From Arabiibacter massiliensis (GTDB taxonomy: Bacteria; Actinomycetota; Coriobacteriia; Coriobacteriales; Eggerthellaceae), in assembly GCF_900169505.1 (NCBI RefSeq), contig NZ_LT827021.1:868001-932000 (forward strand): a stretch of DNA of 64,000 nucleotides, in the 5' to 3' direction. Made by a program: the position numbers and the translations under genes. The notes under the pieces are model-generated. The model worked only from the letters and a program-made list of their open reading frames with translations. It ran no database searches and was not told the origin of the DNA. Positions 40,712-48,674 of the stretch are shown here, piece by piece. Every line of letters starts with the position of its first letter. Position 1 is the first letter of the stretch.

Positions 40712-40804
40712 GATGCTTCCTCCTTTCTGCAATTCGCACTTGCTTGGCTATATCCAACACGCCCGGTCATCGGGCGGGGTTGGTCAGTCCTTGCGAGGCT
40801 CGGG

Positions 40805-41347
40805 CTAATCCTGCGCATCAGGCCCGTAAGTCTCCGCCAGGTAGGTCTCTAGCGCGTTATGCCAGTCGCTGTCAGCCTCCCCGCTGTCGAACAGCTCCGG
40901 ACGGTCGTTGGCGAGGTCGTTCGCTTTCTCGCTCAGGAGCGCGCGGGCTTCCTCGGCTGCTGGCATGTGCTCAAGATCGCGCGCATCCCGCATGCCAGTC
41001 CTTTCCGCCCATGCCTCCTCGGAGTTCTCCTTCTTCCACTCGTCCGGGATGCCGTCGCCGCCAGCTATCTGCTTCCACGACCGCGAAGTGCACATATCCG
41101 TAACGTCCGGGTAGAACAGAGAATCGCTGACCGCAAGGTTAAGGGCCATGAACTGGCTCGCGTCTGGTATTTGACGGCCCTGCTCGATCTTGTACAGAAT
41201 GTCGCGGCTCATTCTCACGCGCGTGCGTCTCCAAACGCTCTCGGCGAAGTCCTCGGCCTTCTTGTAGCCCATGTCTATGCGCGCCTTGCGCACGAGCAAG
41301 CCGTACAGCTCCCAGTCAAACAGCGCTGTGTCTAGCTTCTTCACCAT
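40805..41347 (-). CDS. XRE-like regulator with C-terminal extension
   Basis: 180 residues. N-terminal helix-turn-helix of Cro/C1 type (LLVRKARIDMGYKKAEDFAESVWRR...MSRDILYKIEQGRQIPD) and a charged, helical C-terminal part (residues 90-180). Strong AAAAGGAGAATTGCA precedes the ATG. It is divergent from the XRE/HTH/primase operon, as in a lysis-lysogeny type switch, and may be the main repressor of E3. Confidence 0.8.
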   Translation of the reverse strand: MVKKLDTALFDWELYGLLVRKARIDMGYKKAEDFAESVWRRTRVRMSRDILYKIEQGRQIPDASQFMALNLAVSDSLFYPDVTDMCTSRSWKQIAGGDGIPDEWKKENSEEAWAERTGMRDARDLEHMPAAEEARALLSEKANDLANDRPELFDSGEADSDWHNALETYLAETYGPDAQD

Positions 41348-41388
41348 TGCAATTCTCCTTTTGTTAGTCTATATTGCTAATATTGGAC

Positions 41389-41418
41389 TTGACTGCTTCT
41401 GTTAGTCAACATTATAGT
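41389..41418 (+). promoter_or_regulatory. Promoter region of the E3 replication operon
   Basis: TTGACT (41389-41394) and TATAGT (41413-41418) with an 18-bp spacer, in the divergent gap between two XRE genes. The direct repeats TGTTAGTC (41361-41368 and 41399-41406) flank or overlap the -35 box and could be operator sites. Confidence 0.6.
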
Positions 41419-41459
41419 ACGGGTCAGCAAGAAGTCAAGGATACGAAGAAGGAGGTATC

Positions 41460-41672
41460 GTGAAGCGTTTGGAGTTTCTGCGACGCGACAAGAAGCTGTC
41501 CCAGCGCGAGCTTGGAAGGCTCGCAGGGGTCAGCGCATCGTACATCTGCAATGCCGAGAGTAGGGGGCTGATACTGTTTCCGAGCCAGGCCCAGAGACTG
41601 GCGCGCGAGCTAGGGTGGGAAGGCGATGCGTCGGAGCTGTTCGAGGAGGTGAAAGCAAATGAAGTGCATTAG
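41460..41672 (+). CDS. XRE family regulator
   Basis: 70 residues from a GTG start behind GAAGGAGGTATC: FLRRDKKLSQRELGRLAGVSASYICNAESRG is the helix-turn-helix. It is closely similar to the E2 XRE protein (36135-36353), including the end ELGWEGDASELFEEVKANE. First gene of the E3 replication operon, coupled to the next by a 14-nt overlap. Confidence 0.85.
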   Translation: MKRLEFLRRDKKLSQRELGRLAGVSASYICNAESRGLILFPSQAQRLARELGWEGDASELFEEVKANEVH

Positions 41673-41925
41673 TGGCGAGCCGTTGCCCTTCATGGCGCAC
41701 ATGGCGGGGCAGGTCGAACTGCTCGCGAGTTATCCCGACCTTCTCACGGTCAACCACGTCTGCGAGCTGACGGGCCTCAGCGCCCAGACCGTGCGCAAGG
41801 AGATCAATGAGGGGAGGTTACCCGGCTTCCATATAGGACGCAAGCTGTTCATGTCGAAGCAGGGCTTCCTCGACTACATCAAGGAAGGAGGTGGCGCACA
41901 TGTCCCGCATGTCGTCGCTAGATAA
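41659..41925 (+). CDS. Excisionase-like HTH protein
   Basis: 88 residues with an HTH_17 domain: LLTVNHVCELTGLSAQTVRKEINEGRLPGFHIGRKLFMSKQGFLDYIK. GGAGGTGAAAGCAA precedes the ATG. Same XRE-HTH_17 pair as in E2. It may be the directionality factor for E3 or a regulator. Confidence 0.8.
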   Translation: MKCISGEPLPFMAHMAGQVELLASYPDLLTVNHVCELTGLSAQTVRKEINEGRLPGFHIGRKLFMSKQGFLDYIKEGGGAHVPHVVAR

Positions 41926-42094
41926 ACCAGCACCCGCCGCATGCCAGCTAACGGGTGCCGTCGTAGACAAACCAGAGAAGGAAAGCCTACCCGTATATGA
42001 TAGCACGACGCTCGTGCACGCCGGACGAGGGGCGGCGCTTCGCAGCCGACACGGCAGGATCACGAAGACCACGAAGAGCGGAGGCGTGCTGTGA
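41900..42094 (+). CDS. Small protein, unknown function
   Basis: 64 residues from ATG at 41900 (MSRMSSLDKPAPAACQLTG) behind AAGGAGGTGGCGCAC. Largely unstructured with a basic end (RSRHGRITKTTKSGGVL). It overlaps the genes on both sides (26 nt and 4 nt), which favours it being real. No family recognised. Confidence 0.55.
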   Translation: MSRMSSLDKPAPAACQLTGAVVDKPEKESLPVYDSTTLVHAGRGAALRSRHGRITKTTKSGGVL

Positions 42095-44319
42095 ACGCCT
42101 ACGAGAACAAAATGATGGATGCGGCACTGACCTACGCAGAGCTTGGCTTCGCGGTCTTCCCTCTAGTACCTGGCGGCAAAGAGCCGTTGGGCAATCTCGC
42201 CCCGAACGGCTTCAAGAACGCCACTAAAGACCCGGCGGAGATCAACCGCATCTGGGAATCGGAGCCAAACGCGAACATCGGCATAGCATGCGGGGCAGCG
42301 TCGGGTGGCCTTTGCGTGGTCGACGTAGACACCCACAATGAAGACGGCAAAAAGTCCTTGCGCTCGTGGCTGGAAGAGAGGGGCGCGACCCTGCCCGAAA
42401 CCGTTACCGCCAGGACGGGAGGCGACGGGCTGCACTACTACTTCCGAAGCGACGAGGCCTGCAAGTCCAGAACCGGAATCCTTCCGGGAATCGACGTCAA
42501 GGCCGAGGGTGGCTATATCGTCGCGCCCCCGAGCGTCCACCCGTCCGGAACCCCATACGCATGGGAGGAGGGCCGCAGCCAGCTCGAAGCACAGATAGCA
42601 GAGGTTGATGACGTGGTGCGCGCCCTTGTCGAATACCGCGCTCCCAAAGGCAAAGACGAGGGGGGAGACGCTGAAGACGGCAAGGTTCACGAGGGCGGGC
42701 GAAACGATGCCCTGGCCTCGCATCTAGGCCATTTGCGCCACTTTGGATATGGCTTGGAAGAGCTGATCAAAGAAGCCCTTACTTACAACGCCAGCACGCT
42801 GGTTCCCCCTTTGGACGAGGCCGAGGCCGTCGGCGTTGCCCTCTCCATCTCCAAGTACCAGGCCCCGAAGGGAAGGGTGCAAGCCGACCAAGAGCTGCTT
42901 GACAGACTCGCAGAGCTGCGACCGGAAGACGGGGGGCGCTACGGAAGCACAGACCAAGGCCGCGGGTACCTCTTCGCCGACGTGTTCAAGGACAAGGCGA
43001 GGTACTGCCCGGAGCGGAAAAGCTGGTATGTCTACGACGGAGCGCGCTGGAAGCACGACGCCGGTGCGCTAGAAGCCGGTGAACTTGTCAAGGAACTAGC
43101 TAACGCGCTAGCGCTGCACCGGTGTTTCCTGAACGCCTCCGAAGCGGAGCTGAACCGGCTCGATGCCGAATGGAGCAAGTGGCAGAAGCGCAGCGTCCGC
43201 GACACGATCTTGAAAGACGCAGCTGGCGTGCATCCCTTGGCCTTGGCCGAGTTCGATGCGAACCCGTACCTCTTGAACGTGGAGAACGGCACGCTCGACC
43301 TCGAAGCGGGCGAACTGAAGCTGCATTCGCCCGCTGATCTGATCACAAAGCTGGCCCCCGTCTCCTACAGACCCGACGCCGCGTACCCCAGATGGGGACA
43401 GTTCGTCAGCGAGATAACGGACGGTGACGAGGAGGAGGCGCTGTTCTTGCAGCGCTGCTTCGGGTACGCCCTCTCAGGTTCGACGCATCACGAGGCGATG
43501 TTCCTCCTCTACGGTCCCACGAGCCGCAACGGCAAGAGCACCTTGGTGGAAGCCGTGCTCAACGTCCTCGGCGACTACGGGGCGGTCACCAACCCAGAAA
43601 TGCTCAGCACGGCCCGGAGCACGGCGGGCGGCATGAAGGCGACCGAGGACTTGGCGAGGCTCGATGGCGTGCGATTTGCAAGCGTCCCCGAGCTTCCGAG
43701 GGGCATGCGCCTCAACAGCGCGACCGTGAAGCACTGGACGGGGTCGGACAGTGTGAACGCGAGGTTCCTTAACGAGAACTCCTTCGACTACAAGCCCCAG
43801 TTCAAGCTCTTCGTCAACACCAACCATCTGCCCACGGCCACGGACGCGACGCTCTTCAAGTCGGGCCGCGTGGTGGTCGTGCCCTTCACGCGCCACTTCA
43901 CCGAAGCCGAGCGTGACCCAGAGCTGAAACGGAAGTTCAGGAGCGAGGAGGCCATGTCGGCCATACTGAACTGGCTGCTCGAAGGGTGGCTTAGCTTGCG
44001 GGCCGAAGGGCTTGCCCTCCCCCCGTCCGTCGCGTCGGCGACCGGCAAGTACGCCGAGGAGAACGACGTTGTGAAGCGCTTCGCGGAAGAGCGGCTTGAA
44101 AAGGATGCTGGGAACGCCGTCGCCACTTCCGAACTGCTCAAAGCTTTCAACGAGTGGGCGCGATCCAACGGAGTAGAGCAGTCCAACGCCAACTCCTTCA
44201 AAGGCGAGCTAGAACGGGCGGGCTTCCAGGTGATGCGCCGTAGACCGACCAGCATTACCAACCCCGTGAACTGCGTGCTGGGCTTCAAGATCAAACAGCC
44301 CAACTCTCTTCACCCGTAA
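42091..44319 (+). CDS. Prim-Pol/D5 primase-helicase of E3
   Basis: 742 residues. An N-terminal bifunctional primase-polymerase domain (about 10-190) has VVDVDTHNEDG and GGDGLHYYF. A linker and a D5_N domain follow. The C-terminal SF3 helicase has Walker A LYGPTSRNGKSTL at about 474-482, and later FASVPELPRG and FKLFVNTNHLPTATD as Walker B and sensor. This is the P4-alpha/SaPI-type replication protein that primes and unwinds at the element's own origin. GTG start at 42091 overlaps the gene before it. The origin-like repeats lie directly after its stop. Confidence 0.92.
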   Translation: MNAYENKMMDAALTYAELGFAVFPLVPGGKEPLGNLAPNGFKNATKDPAEINRIWESEPNANIGIACGAASGGLCVVDVDTHNEDGKKSLRSWLEERGATLPETVTARTGGDGLHYYFRSDEACKSRTGILPGIDVKAEGGYIVAPPSVHPSGTPYAWEEGRSQLEAQIAEVDDVVRALVEYRAPKGKDEGGDAEDGKVHEGGRNDALASHLGHLRHFGYGLEELIKEALTYNASTLVPPLDEAEAVGVALSISKYQAPKGRVQADQELLDRLAELRPEDGGRYGSTDQGRGYLFADVFKDKARYCPERKSWYVYDGARWKHDAGALEAGELVKELANALALHRCFLNASEAELNRLDAEWSKWQKRSVRDTILKDAAGVHPLALAEFDANPYLLNVENGTLDLEAGELKLHSPADLITKLAPVSYRPDAAYPRWGQFVSEITDGDEEEALFLQRCFGYALSGSTHHEAMFLLYGPTSRNGKSTLVEAVLNVLGDYGAVTNPEMLSTARSTAGGMKATEDLARLDGVRFASVPELPRGMRLNSATVKHWTGSDSVNARFLNENSFDYKPQFKLFVNTNHLPTATDATLFKSGRVVVVPFTRHFTEAERDPELKRKFRSEEAMSAILNWLLEGWLSLRAEGLALPPSVASATGKYAEENDVVKRFAEERLEKDAGNAVATSELLKAFNEWARSNGVEQSNANSFKGELERAGFQVMRRRPTSITNPVNCVLGFKIKQPNSLHP

Positions 44320-44324
44320 CACCG

Positions 44325-44410
44325 TGCCACCCTGTGTCATCTAGATACCTCGTTACTGGTTTTTCATTTTGAGTAGCTAAGAAAGGTAGGTGGCACAGGG
44401 TGGCACAGAA
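44325..44410. other. E3 replication origin candidate
   Basis: TGCCACCCTGTG (44325-44336) and its exact reverse complement CACAGGGTGGCA (44394-44405), the right one inside the tandem GGTGGCACAG-GGTGGCACAG, flank 57 bp of AT-rich DNA. It lies 5 bp after the primase-helicase stop. This matches the plan after the E1 helicase gene and known satellite origins placed 3' of rep. Confidence 0.65.
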
Positions 44411-44566
44411 CCGTAAAAAAACGGCCCTAGGAAGAACTAGGAGTCGATCAATACAGCCAGCAGGAAGTCGCACCTTAACAACAGCATAATATCCCGCAAG
44501 CCTTTGCGACAGCGTACTCTTTTCAGGGTGTTTAAGGCATCCTCCCAGCCCGGGTGAAAGACTATG

Positions 44567-44770
44567 TCATAGCTGCGCGTCGTGTATCGCCATGAGAATG
44601 AAAGGCCAACCGAAGAACAAAATGAACAAAATAGTCCTGAACAAACGTGATCCATTAATACCGTCATCCTCGACCGCGAACCAATGCCAGAACCTATGAG
44701 CCGCCCTGCGAACCAGGTCAGAAACTATCGCACTTCTCCTGCTAGATAGTGAAGACCGATTCGGACACAT
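44567..44770 (-). CDS. Small single-span membrane protein
   Basis: 67 residues (MCPNRSSLSSRRSAIVSDLV...) with a Trp/His-rich amphipathic segment (RRAAHRFWHWFAVEDDG) and one transmembrane helix (TILFILFFGWPFILMAI). AAAGAAAGGAGATCGCCTG precedes the ATG. No known family. It lies just downstream of the AT-rich cargo gene of E3 on the same strand of transcription. Confidence 0.6.
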   Translation of the reverse strand: MCPNRSSLSSRRSAIVSDLVRRAAHRFWHWFAVEDDGINGSRLFRTILFILFFGWPFILMAIHDAQL

Positions 44771-44856
44771 CAGGCGATCTCCTTTCTTTTGAGAATTGCG
44801 ACAACGCGTCTAGATATAGCGACCTTCGTAAAGAATGGCGGTGGAGCGCAGAATTA

Positions 44857-46485
44857 TTACATTTCGCTTAGCCAATCTCCGAGGGCTGCGCTAGTGACTT
44901 TCACCTGACTATTGCTCCTTATCTCGATTTCCGGAACCCCCTCGTAATCGATTACCGTGCCCGTTATCTGAATTGTGTAACCTACAACTGCGGAAGAGTA
45001 AGTCAGTTCTTCATAAACGCTTCCGGTAAGTATGTCTTCGTACCAGATTATTGCGGTGAACCTATTGATGTCGGGAAAAGCGTTGCCCAGATTGAGATAG
45101 AAAATTTCCGAGCCACCATTATCAATCCCGCCATTGAACTGGTAACGGGCGACTTCAACAACAGTTCCCTCAACCGTTACGGTCTGGCCTATATAGTTTC
45201 TCGCATCGCTCCAATCAATGGTTTGTTCTTTTGGTTTGAGCCCATACTCCCTTATGTTGTACTCTTCTTCAGCTTTATCGACATCTCGTCCTGTCTCCAT
45301 TCCGTCGACAACGCCAGCAGGAACCTGAGGTTGGTCGGATTCGATCGGCGCATTAGCGGAAGAATCACCTTGCTCCGATTCAACCTGAACCCATAAAGCA
45401 GGACGGACCCCTCCAATGCTGTTTCCGTCCATGCTCACACTAGTGCCTGTTATGCCGTCATCGAAGATTCCCTCTCCAGTTCCCAAACTGCCATTTGCTC
45501 CGACGAACGTCGCTTTGAAAAGGTCGCCGGGGGTGCGCAGCCACCACGTATATCCACCATGCTCCTCTGCATCCGTCACCGGATCAACGCCATATGCTTT
45601 TCTGATATATGAGCGAGTTTCCCCTTCCACCAGTATTTGCGCTCGCCTGTCATCGTCGGATGAAAAATAGGCATTAGCTTCATCAAGCGAGAGCAAAAAC
45701 ACCGTATCTTCCGTGTCATTCCCCCCGTCGGTGTCATACACAGGGTTGTCGCCATTTGTCACTTGAACGGGGATTGCGACTGACTTTACGCTATTCGGCA
45801 AACCGTTATAGAACTCTCCATTCAACCAGCTTCGCACATCACACGTCTCCCATGTAACGTCGGCATCTGTGTTGTGGTACCCTCGCAGCTCAATAATGTC
45901 ATTAGCAATTAGAAGTGCTCTGTCATCTTCGATGGCAAGGACTCGCCACTCTATACCTTTAGAGAAAGCATCACCGAAGCGAGGGTGAAATTTTGCTTTA
46001 CCAAGGTAAAGGTGATCTCCTACCGTTACTTCGGAATCAACCGATGCGCCGAGCCTGTTTTCAATGTGCCCCTCGATAGAAGGGTTGAAATTGTAGATAC
46101 CCAAAAAAGTAAGGGCTTTTTGGAAAAGCGAGCCGTTTCGGGGAAAGAGAAACCCATACGGGTGCTCATGGCTTCCATCAAATATAAGCTCGGACGAATC
46201 AATGATGCATCCCCGCGCCCCGACTTCGGCACCAATCCCTTCAGGCATATGTACTTTTATAAAAAAATTCTTTGGCGATGCTTGAACTTCGTAGATGACT
46301 GTATCGTAATCAAGTTTTTCAACAAGCGTTATGTTAGCAATCTGGCCTTTTAATTCATCGTAGTCGTCCAAGGTGCGACCAGGTATTTCTATTTTTGCAG
46401 GAATGAAGATAGACGCAATCAGGACAACTATCGCGAGTCCGATTATATAAGACTTGTACCTTTTCCAGAAAGTCTTCTTCGCCAT
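44857..46485 (-). CDS. Membrane-anchored protein with DUF6273-like domain, AT-rich cargo
   Basis: 542 residues. A basic N-terminus and one transmembrane helix (about 11-28, YIIGLAIVVLIASIFIP) are followed by an extracytoplasmic part. This contains a DUF6273-like segment (GIEWRVLAIEDDRALLIA ... CDVRSWLNGEFYNGL ... GGYTWWLRTPG ... VRPALWV) and a C-terminal OB-like beta domain (GQTVTVEGTVVEVARY). The start at 46485 follows GGGAGGAACA. The DNA is clearly more AT-rich than the neighbouring genes, so it is probably recent cargo. Surface or envelope role is inferred; function is unknown. Confidence 0.7.
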   Translation of the reverse strand: MAKKTFWKRYKSYIIGLAIVVLIASIFIPAKIEIPGRTLDDYDELKGQIANITLVEKLDYDTVIYEVQASPKNFFIKVHMPEGIGAEVGARGCIIDSSELIFDGSHEHPYGFLFPRNGSLFQKALTFLGIYNFNPSIEGHIENRLGASVDSEVTVGDHLYLGKAKFHPRFGDAFSKGIEWRVLAIEDDRALLIANDIIELRGYHNTDADVTWETCDVRSWLNGEFYNGLPNSVKSVAIPVQVTNGDNPVYDTDGGNDTEDTVFLLSLDEANAYFSSDDDRRAQILVEGETRSYIRKAYGVDPVTDAEEHGGYTWWLRTPGDLFKATFVGANGSLGTGEGIFDDGITGTSVSMDGNSIGGVRPALWVQVESEQGDSSANAPIESDQPQVPAGVVDGMETGRDVDKAEEEYNIREYGLKPKEQTIDWSDARNYIGQTVTVEGTVVEVARYQFNGGIDNGGSEIFYLNLGNAFPDINRFTAIIWYEDILTGSVYEELTYSSAVVGYTIQITGTVIDYEGVPEIEIRSNSQVKVTSAALGDWLSEM

Positions 46486-46575
46486 TGTTCCTCCCATGCT
46501 CTGCACGTGGAATATCAGGAGAATGCATCAGAAAAGGTCTTCGGCGACCTACTCAGGAGGACATCCACCCGTGTC

Positions 46576-46660
46576 GCCAGACAACCATTGATACGCAACG
46601 CGTACAAGGTGGGCAGATGCCCCCCTGCATAGACGTTGCGCAAATGTTCGGTTGTCTGGC
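46576..46660. repeat. Long imperfect hairpin in E3
   Basis: GCCAGACAACC (46576-46586) and GGTTGTCTGGC (46650-46660) form an 11-bp outer stem, and CGCAACG (46594-46600) / CGTTGCG (46634-46640) an inner stem, with unpaired bulges between and a loop with GGGCAGATGCCCC. It has the form of a single-strand-active site (oriT, single-strand origin) or a structured RNA. No relaxase is encoded in E3. Confidence 0.65.
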
Positions 46661-46773
46661 TGGTCGAATAGTAACACATGGAAGTTGGCGGGGCCAACAC
46701 AACCCGCTGATCGGCTGGCGTTAGCTATGTGTGCGCGAGTAGTCCGTAAGCATGATGAAGACAAGGAAGCTGC

Positions 46774-46977
46774 ATGGCGCAGAAGAGCGGACGCGCAAAA
46801 GAAGAGCGGTTACGCGTGGCGATAAGTTACCTGTTTGGTGCCATTTACACGCGCCCGCAACAGCCGCGCGGAGCTTTGAAATTCTTGAAACCGCCCCAAA
46901 ATTTCGCAGGGGAACTTCCAGATAACCATTTATCCATTTTATCTAATATACCTATACCCCCTCCCTATAAGACATGA
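46774..46977 (+). CDS. Possible small protein
   Basis: 67 codons beginning MAQKSGRAKEERLRVAISYLFG behind GGAAGCTGC. The second half is Pro-rich with low complexity. No family, no neighbours to couple to. Listed with low confidence because it is the only reasonable frame in a gap of over 1 kb. Confidence 0.25.
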   Translation: MAQKSGRAKEERLRVAISYLFGAIYTRPQQPRGALKFLKPPQNFAGELPDNHLSILSNIPIPPPYKT

Positions 46978-47716
46978 GGGCAGCGAAGGCGTTGATGCGT
47001 GCTGCCGACGGTGGGGAGGATGGAAGATGACGCGCAGCGGCGAACCTCCGAACCCCAGTGAGGAGCGCTTCATGCGCAGTTCGGCGGCTCGCGGTTGCGT
47101 TCTAAGATTTCAAACATCCCGAGGCTACCCAAGCGCCCGCAGCAAGTCCCTTCGCGCGCACCGCCGCCTCGCTCCTGCCCGCCCGCCTACCTGAAAACCC
47201 GTGCAGTGAAGGGGGCGGTGACGCGCCCACTCGCGGCTGGCTCACCGACAGCGGCGGCCCCGACGATGCCGAGAGGAACGGATTGCAGCCGTTTCCAGGG
47301 CAGGGGCCGCGTCAGATGGACTGAGACGGCTGCGACCCCTAGACAGCGCCTGCAATCGGTTCGTATCGGCTGCAATCGGCGTTCAACCCGCTTCCCGCGC
47401 ACCCCGTTCGCCAAGTGCATACGCCGCTGAATCTCACCCCCGTCCCTCCGCGCCCATCTATGGACAGCTGCGAGCACGGCATTTGCTTGGGATGCCTAAC
47501 ACTCGCACCTGACCACAGACGGGCGCTGCCCGATGCGGCGTTTGCAAGCTGGGAGAGGGAACGGGCAAGCCCGCCCGTATCCCATCCCTTTGCGGGGGCG
47601 GCGCTCAACATCGCCAAAAAGAAAGGGCGGGTGCTCACCTCTTGCGAAAGAGCGAGCGCCCGCCGAATCGGGAATGTGCGGCGAAGCCATCCTGCGAACC
47701 CGCCGCACGTCTCGGC
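46978..47716. other. 739-bp gap in E3
   Basis: GC-rich with no supported gene. The repeats GCAATCGG (twice in 47350-47380) and GATTGCAGCCG nearby are noted. It may hold regulatory or decayed sequence. Confidence 0.4.
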
Positions 47717-47965
47717 CTATTGTTCGTCCTCGGCCTTGGTCAGCTCTAGGAGCGCCGTAGCTTCCTCACTTGCCGCTCGGGCGGCTTGGAGAAGGACGGA
47801 CATGGTTCCCTCTATGTACTCCGTGCAATCTTCCTCCGCTGATGCGACGGCCACGCTCACGCATTCCAGCACTTCGGCAAGACATGCCACGGAGCACTGT
47901 ACATCTTCGATACTGTCCGCTATCTCCATGGGCACGTCTGCCCTCACGTCTCCGTTCCTGCTCAT
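47717..47965 (-). CDS. 82-residue helical protein of the element-borne family
   Basis: 82 residues, acidic and helical (MEIADSIEDVQCSVACLAEV, YIEGTMSVLLQAARAA), the same length and core pattern as the E2 protein at 32397-32645. AAGGAGGCAGATCGAA precedes the ATG. It lies at the far end of E3, next to the arm repeats, as the related genes lie near the end opposite int in E1 and E2. Function is unknown. Confidence 0.65.
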   Translation of the reverse strand: MSRNGDVRADVPMEIADSIEDVQCSVACLAEVLECVSVAVASAEEDCTEYIEGTMSVLLQAARAASEEATALLELTKAEDEQ

Positions 47966-48026
47966 TTCGATCTGCCTCCTTCGGTTGGAGGCCACCCGCA
48001 AATCACTCGCGCTCTTGCCTGAAAGC

Positions 48027-48047
48027 AGGACACAATCAGGACACAAC
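48027..48047. repeat. E3 right arm-type direct repeats
   Basis: Exact 21-bp copy of 39404-39424 (AGGACACA twice, 11-bp period) near the right end of E3. Confidence 0.8.
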
Positions 48048-48142
48048 GCGCATCATCCTAGGCATTTTTACCTGTCGTTACTTATAGCCAAAGCAAGTGT
48101 AAATCACTCTAAATATGCCTATTCATCTGGCCTTTTATCTGA

Positions 48143-48191
48143 TTCACACGGCGGGGGTCACAGGTTCAAATCCTGTAGCGACCACCATGAA
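48143..48191. repeat. E3 right attachment repeat (tRNA-Val fragment)
   Basis: 49 bp identical to 39290-39338. The sequence to the left is not tRNA, so this is only the displaced 3' end. Confidence 0.93.
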
Positions 48192-48227
48192 TTCAAAAGG
48201 CCTTCCTTCGGGGAGGCCTTCTTCATG

Positions 48228-48674
48228 TCAGCGACGCGCGGCCCTGCGTTCGATCTGCGTGCCGGGATTGCGCCGGGCGAGCTCCCCGAGGAAGCCCTCC
48301 TTGTCCTTCACCGCGATCATCACCTGGTCGTAGCCGGCGGTCAGCTCGATGCGGTCGGCCGATGCGGCCAGCGAGGCCAGGACGCTGCGCGTCTCGCGCG
48401 CCCGGTTGACCTTGGCGACGGGGAACGACGCCCTCTGCAAGCCGAACACGATGGTGAGGTTGCCCCCGCCGTCGAACTCGACGAAGGTGCGTGCGGCCAT
48501 GGGCACGAGCACGAGGTCGCAGATCGCGAGGCAGATGAGGCCGATCGCGGCGCCGACGGGCTCGGATTTCGCGAGCGTCGTCACAACCATCCCTGCGAAC
48601 AGCAGGTTCGTCCCCGCGATGGCCGCATAGAACCAGCCGTCCACCTTCCCCGCGAAGCGCCTCGGCTCACCCAC
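48228..48674 (-). CDS. Membrane protein with bacterial PH-like domain
   Basis: 148 residues: two hydrophobic helices (about 14-32 and 40-60), then a beta-rich domain (RTFVEFDGGGNLTIVFGLQRASFPVAKV...TAGYDQVMIAVKDKEGFLGELARRNP) typical of the YyaB-like PH domain (bPH_4). It overlaps the next gene by 8 nt and is the last of a four-gene operon controlled by a PadR regulator. Function is unknown; an envelope role is inferred. Confidence 0.8.
   Translation of the reverse strand: MGEPRRFAGKVDGWFYAAIAGTNLLFAGMVVTTLAKSEPVGAAIGLICLAICDLVLVPMAARTFVEFDGGGNLTIVFGLQRASFPVAKVNRARETRSVLASLAASADRIELTAGYDQVMIAVKDKEGFLGELARRNPGTQIERRAARR

Larger units (their letters stand above)
39290..48191. mobile_element. 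E3: integrative element in tRNA-Val
   Basis: An 8.9-kb element between 49-bp direct repeats of the tRNA-Val 3' half; the intact tRNA is at the left. The integrase is next to the tRNA. Then follow a divergent XRE pair, excisionase-like HTH, Prim-Pol/D5 primase-helicase, an origin-like site, two minus-strand membrane protein genes, a long hairpin, and the small helical protein at the far end. No transfer or capsid genes seen. Confidence 0.88.

Noticed and set aside
44437..44667. An alternative minus-strand ORF of 76 codons overlapping the small membrane protein gene
   Set aside because: No ribosome site and a poor composition. The overlapping frame at 44567-44770 has a strong Shine-Dalgarno and a clear membrane helix.
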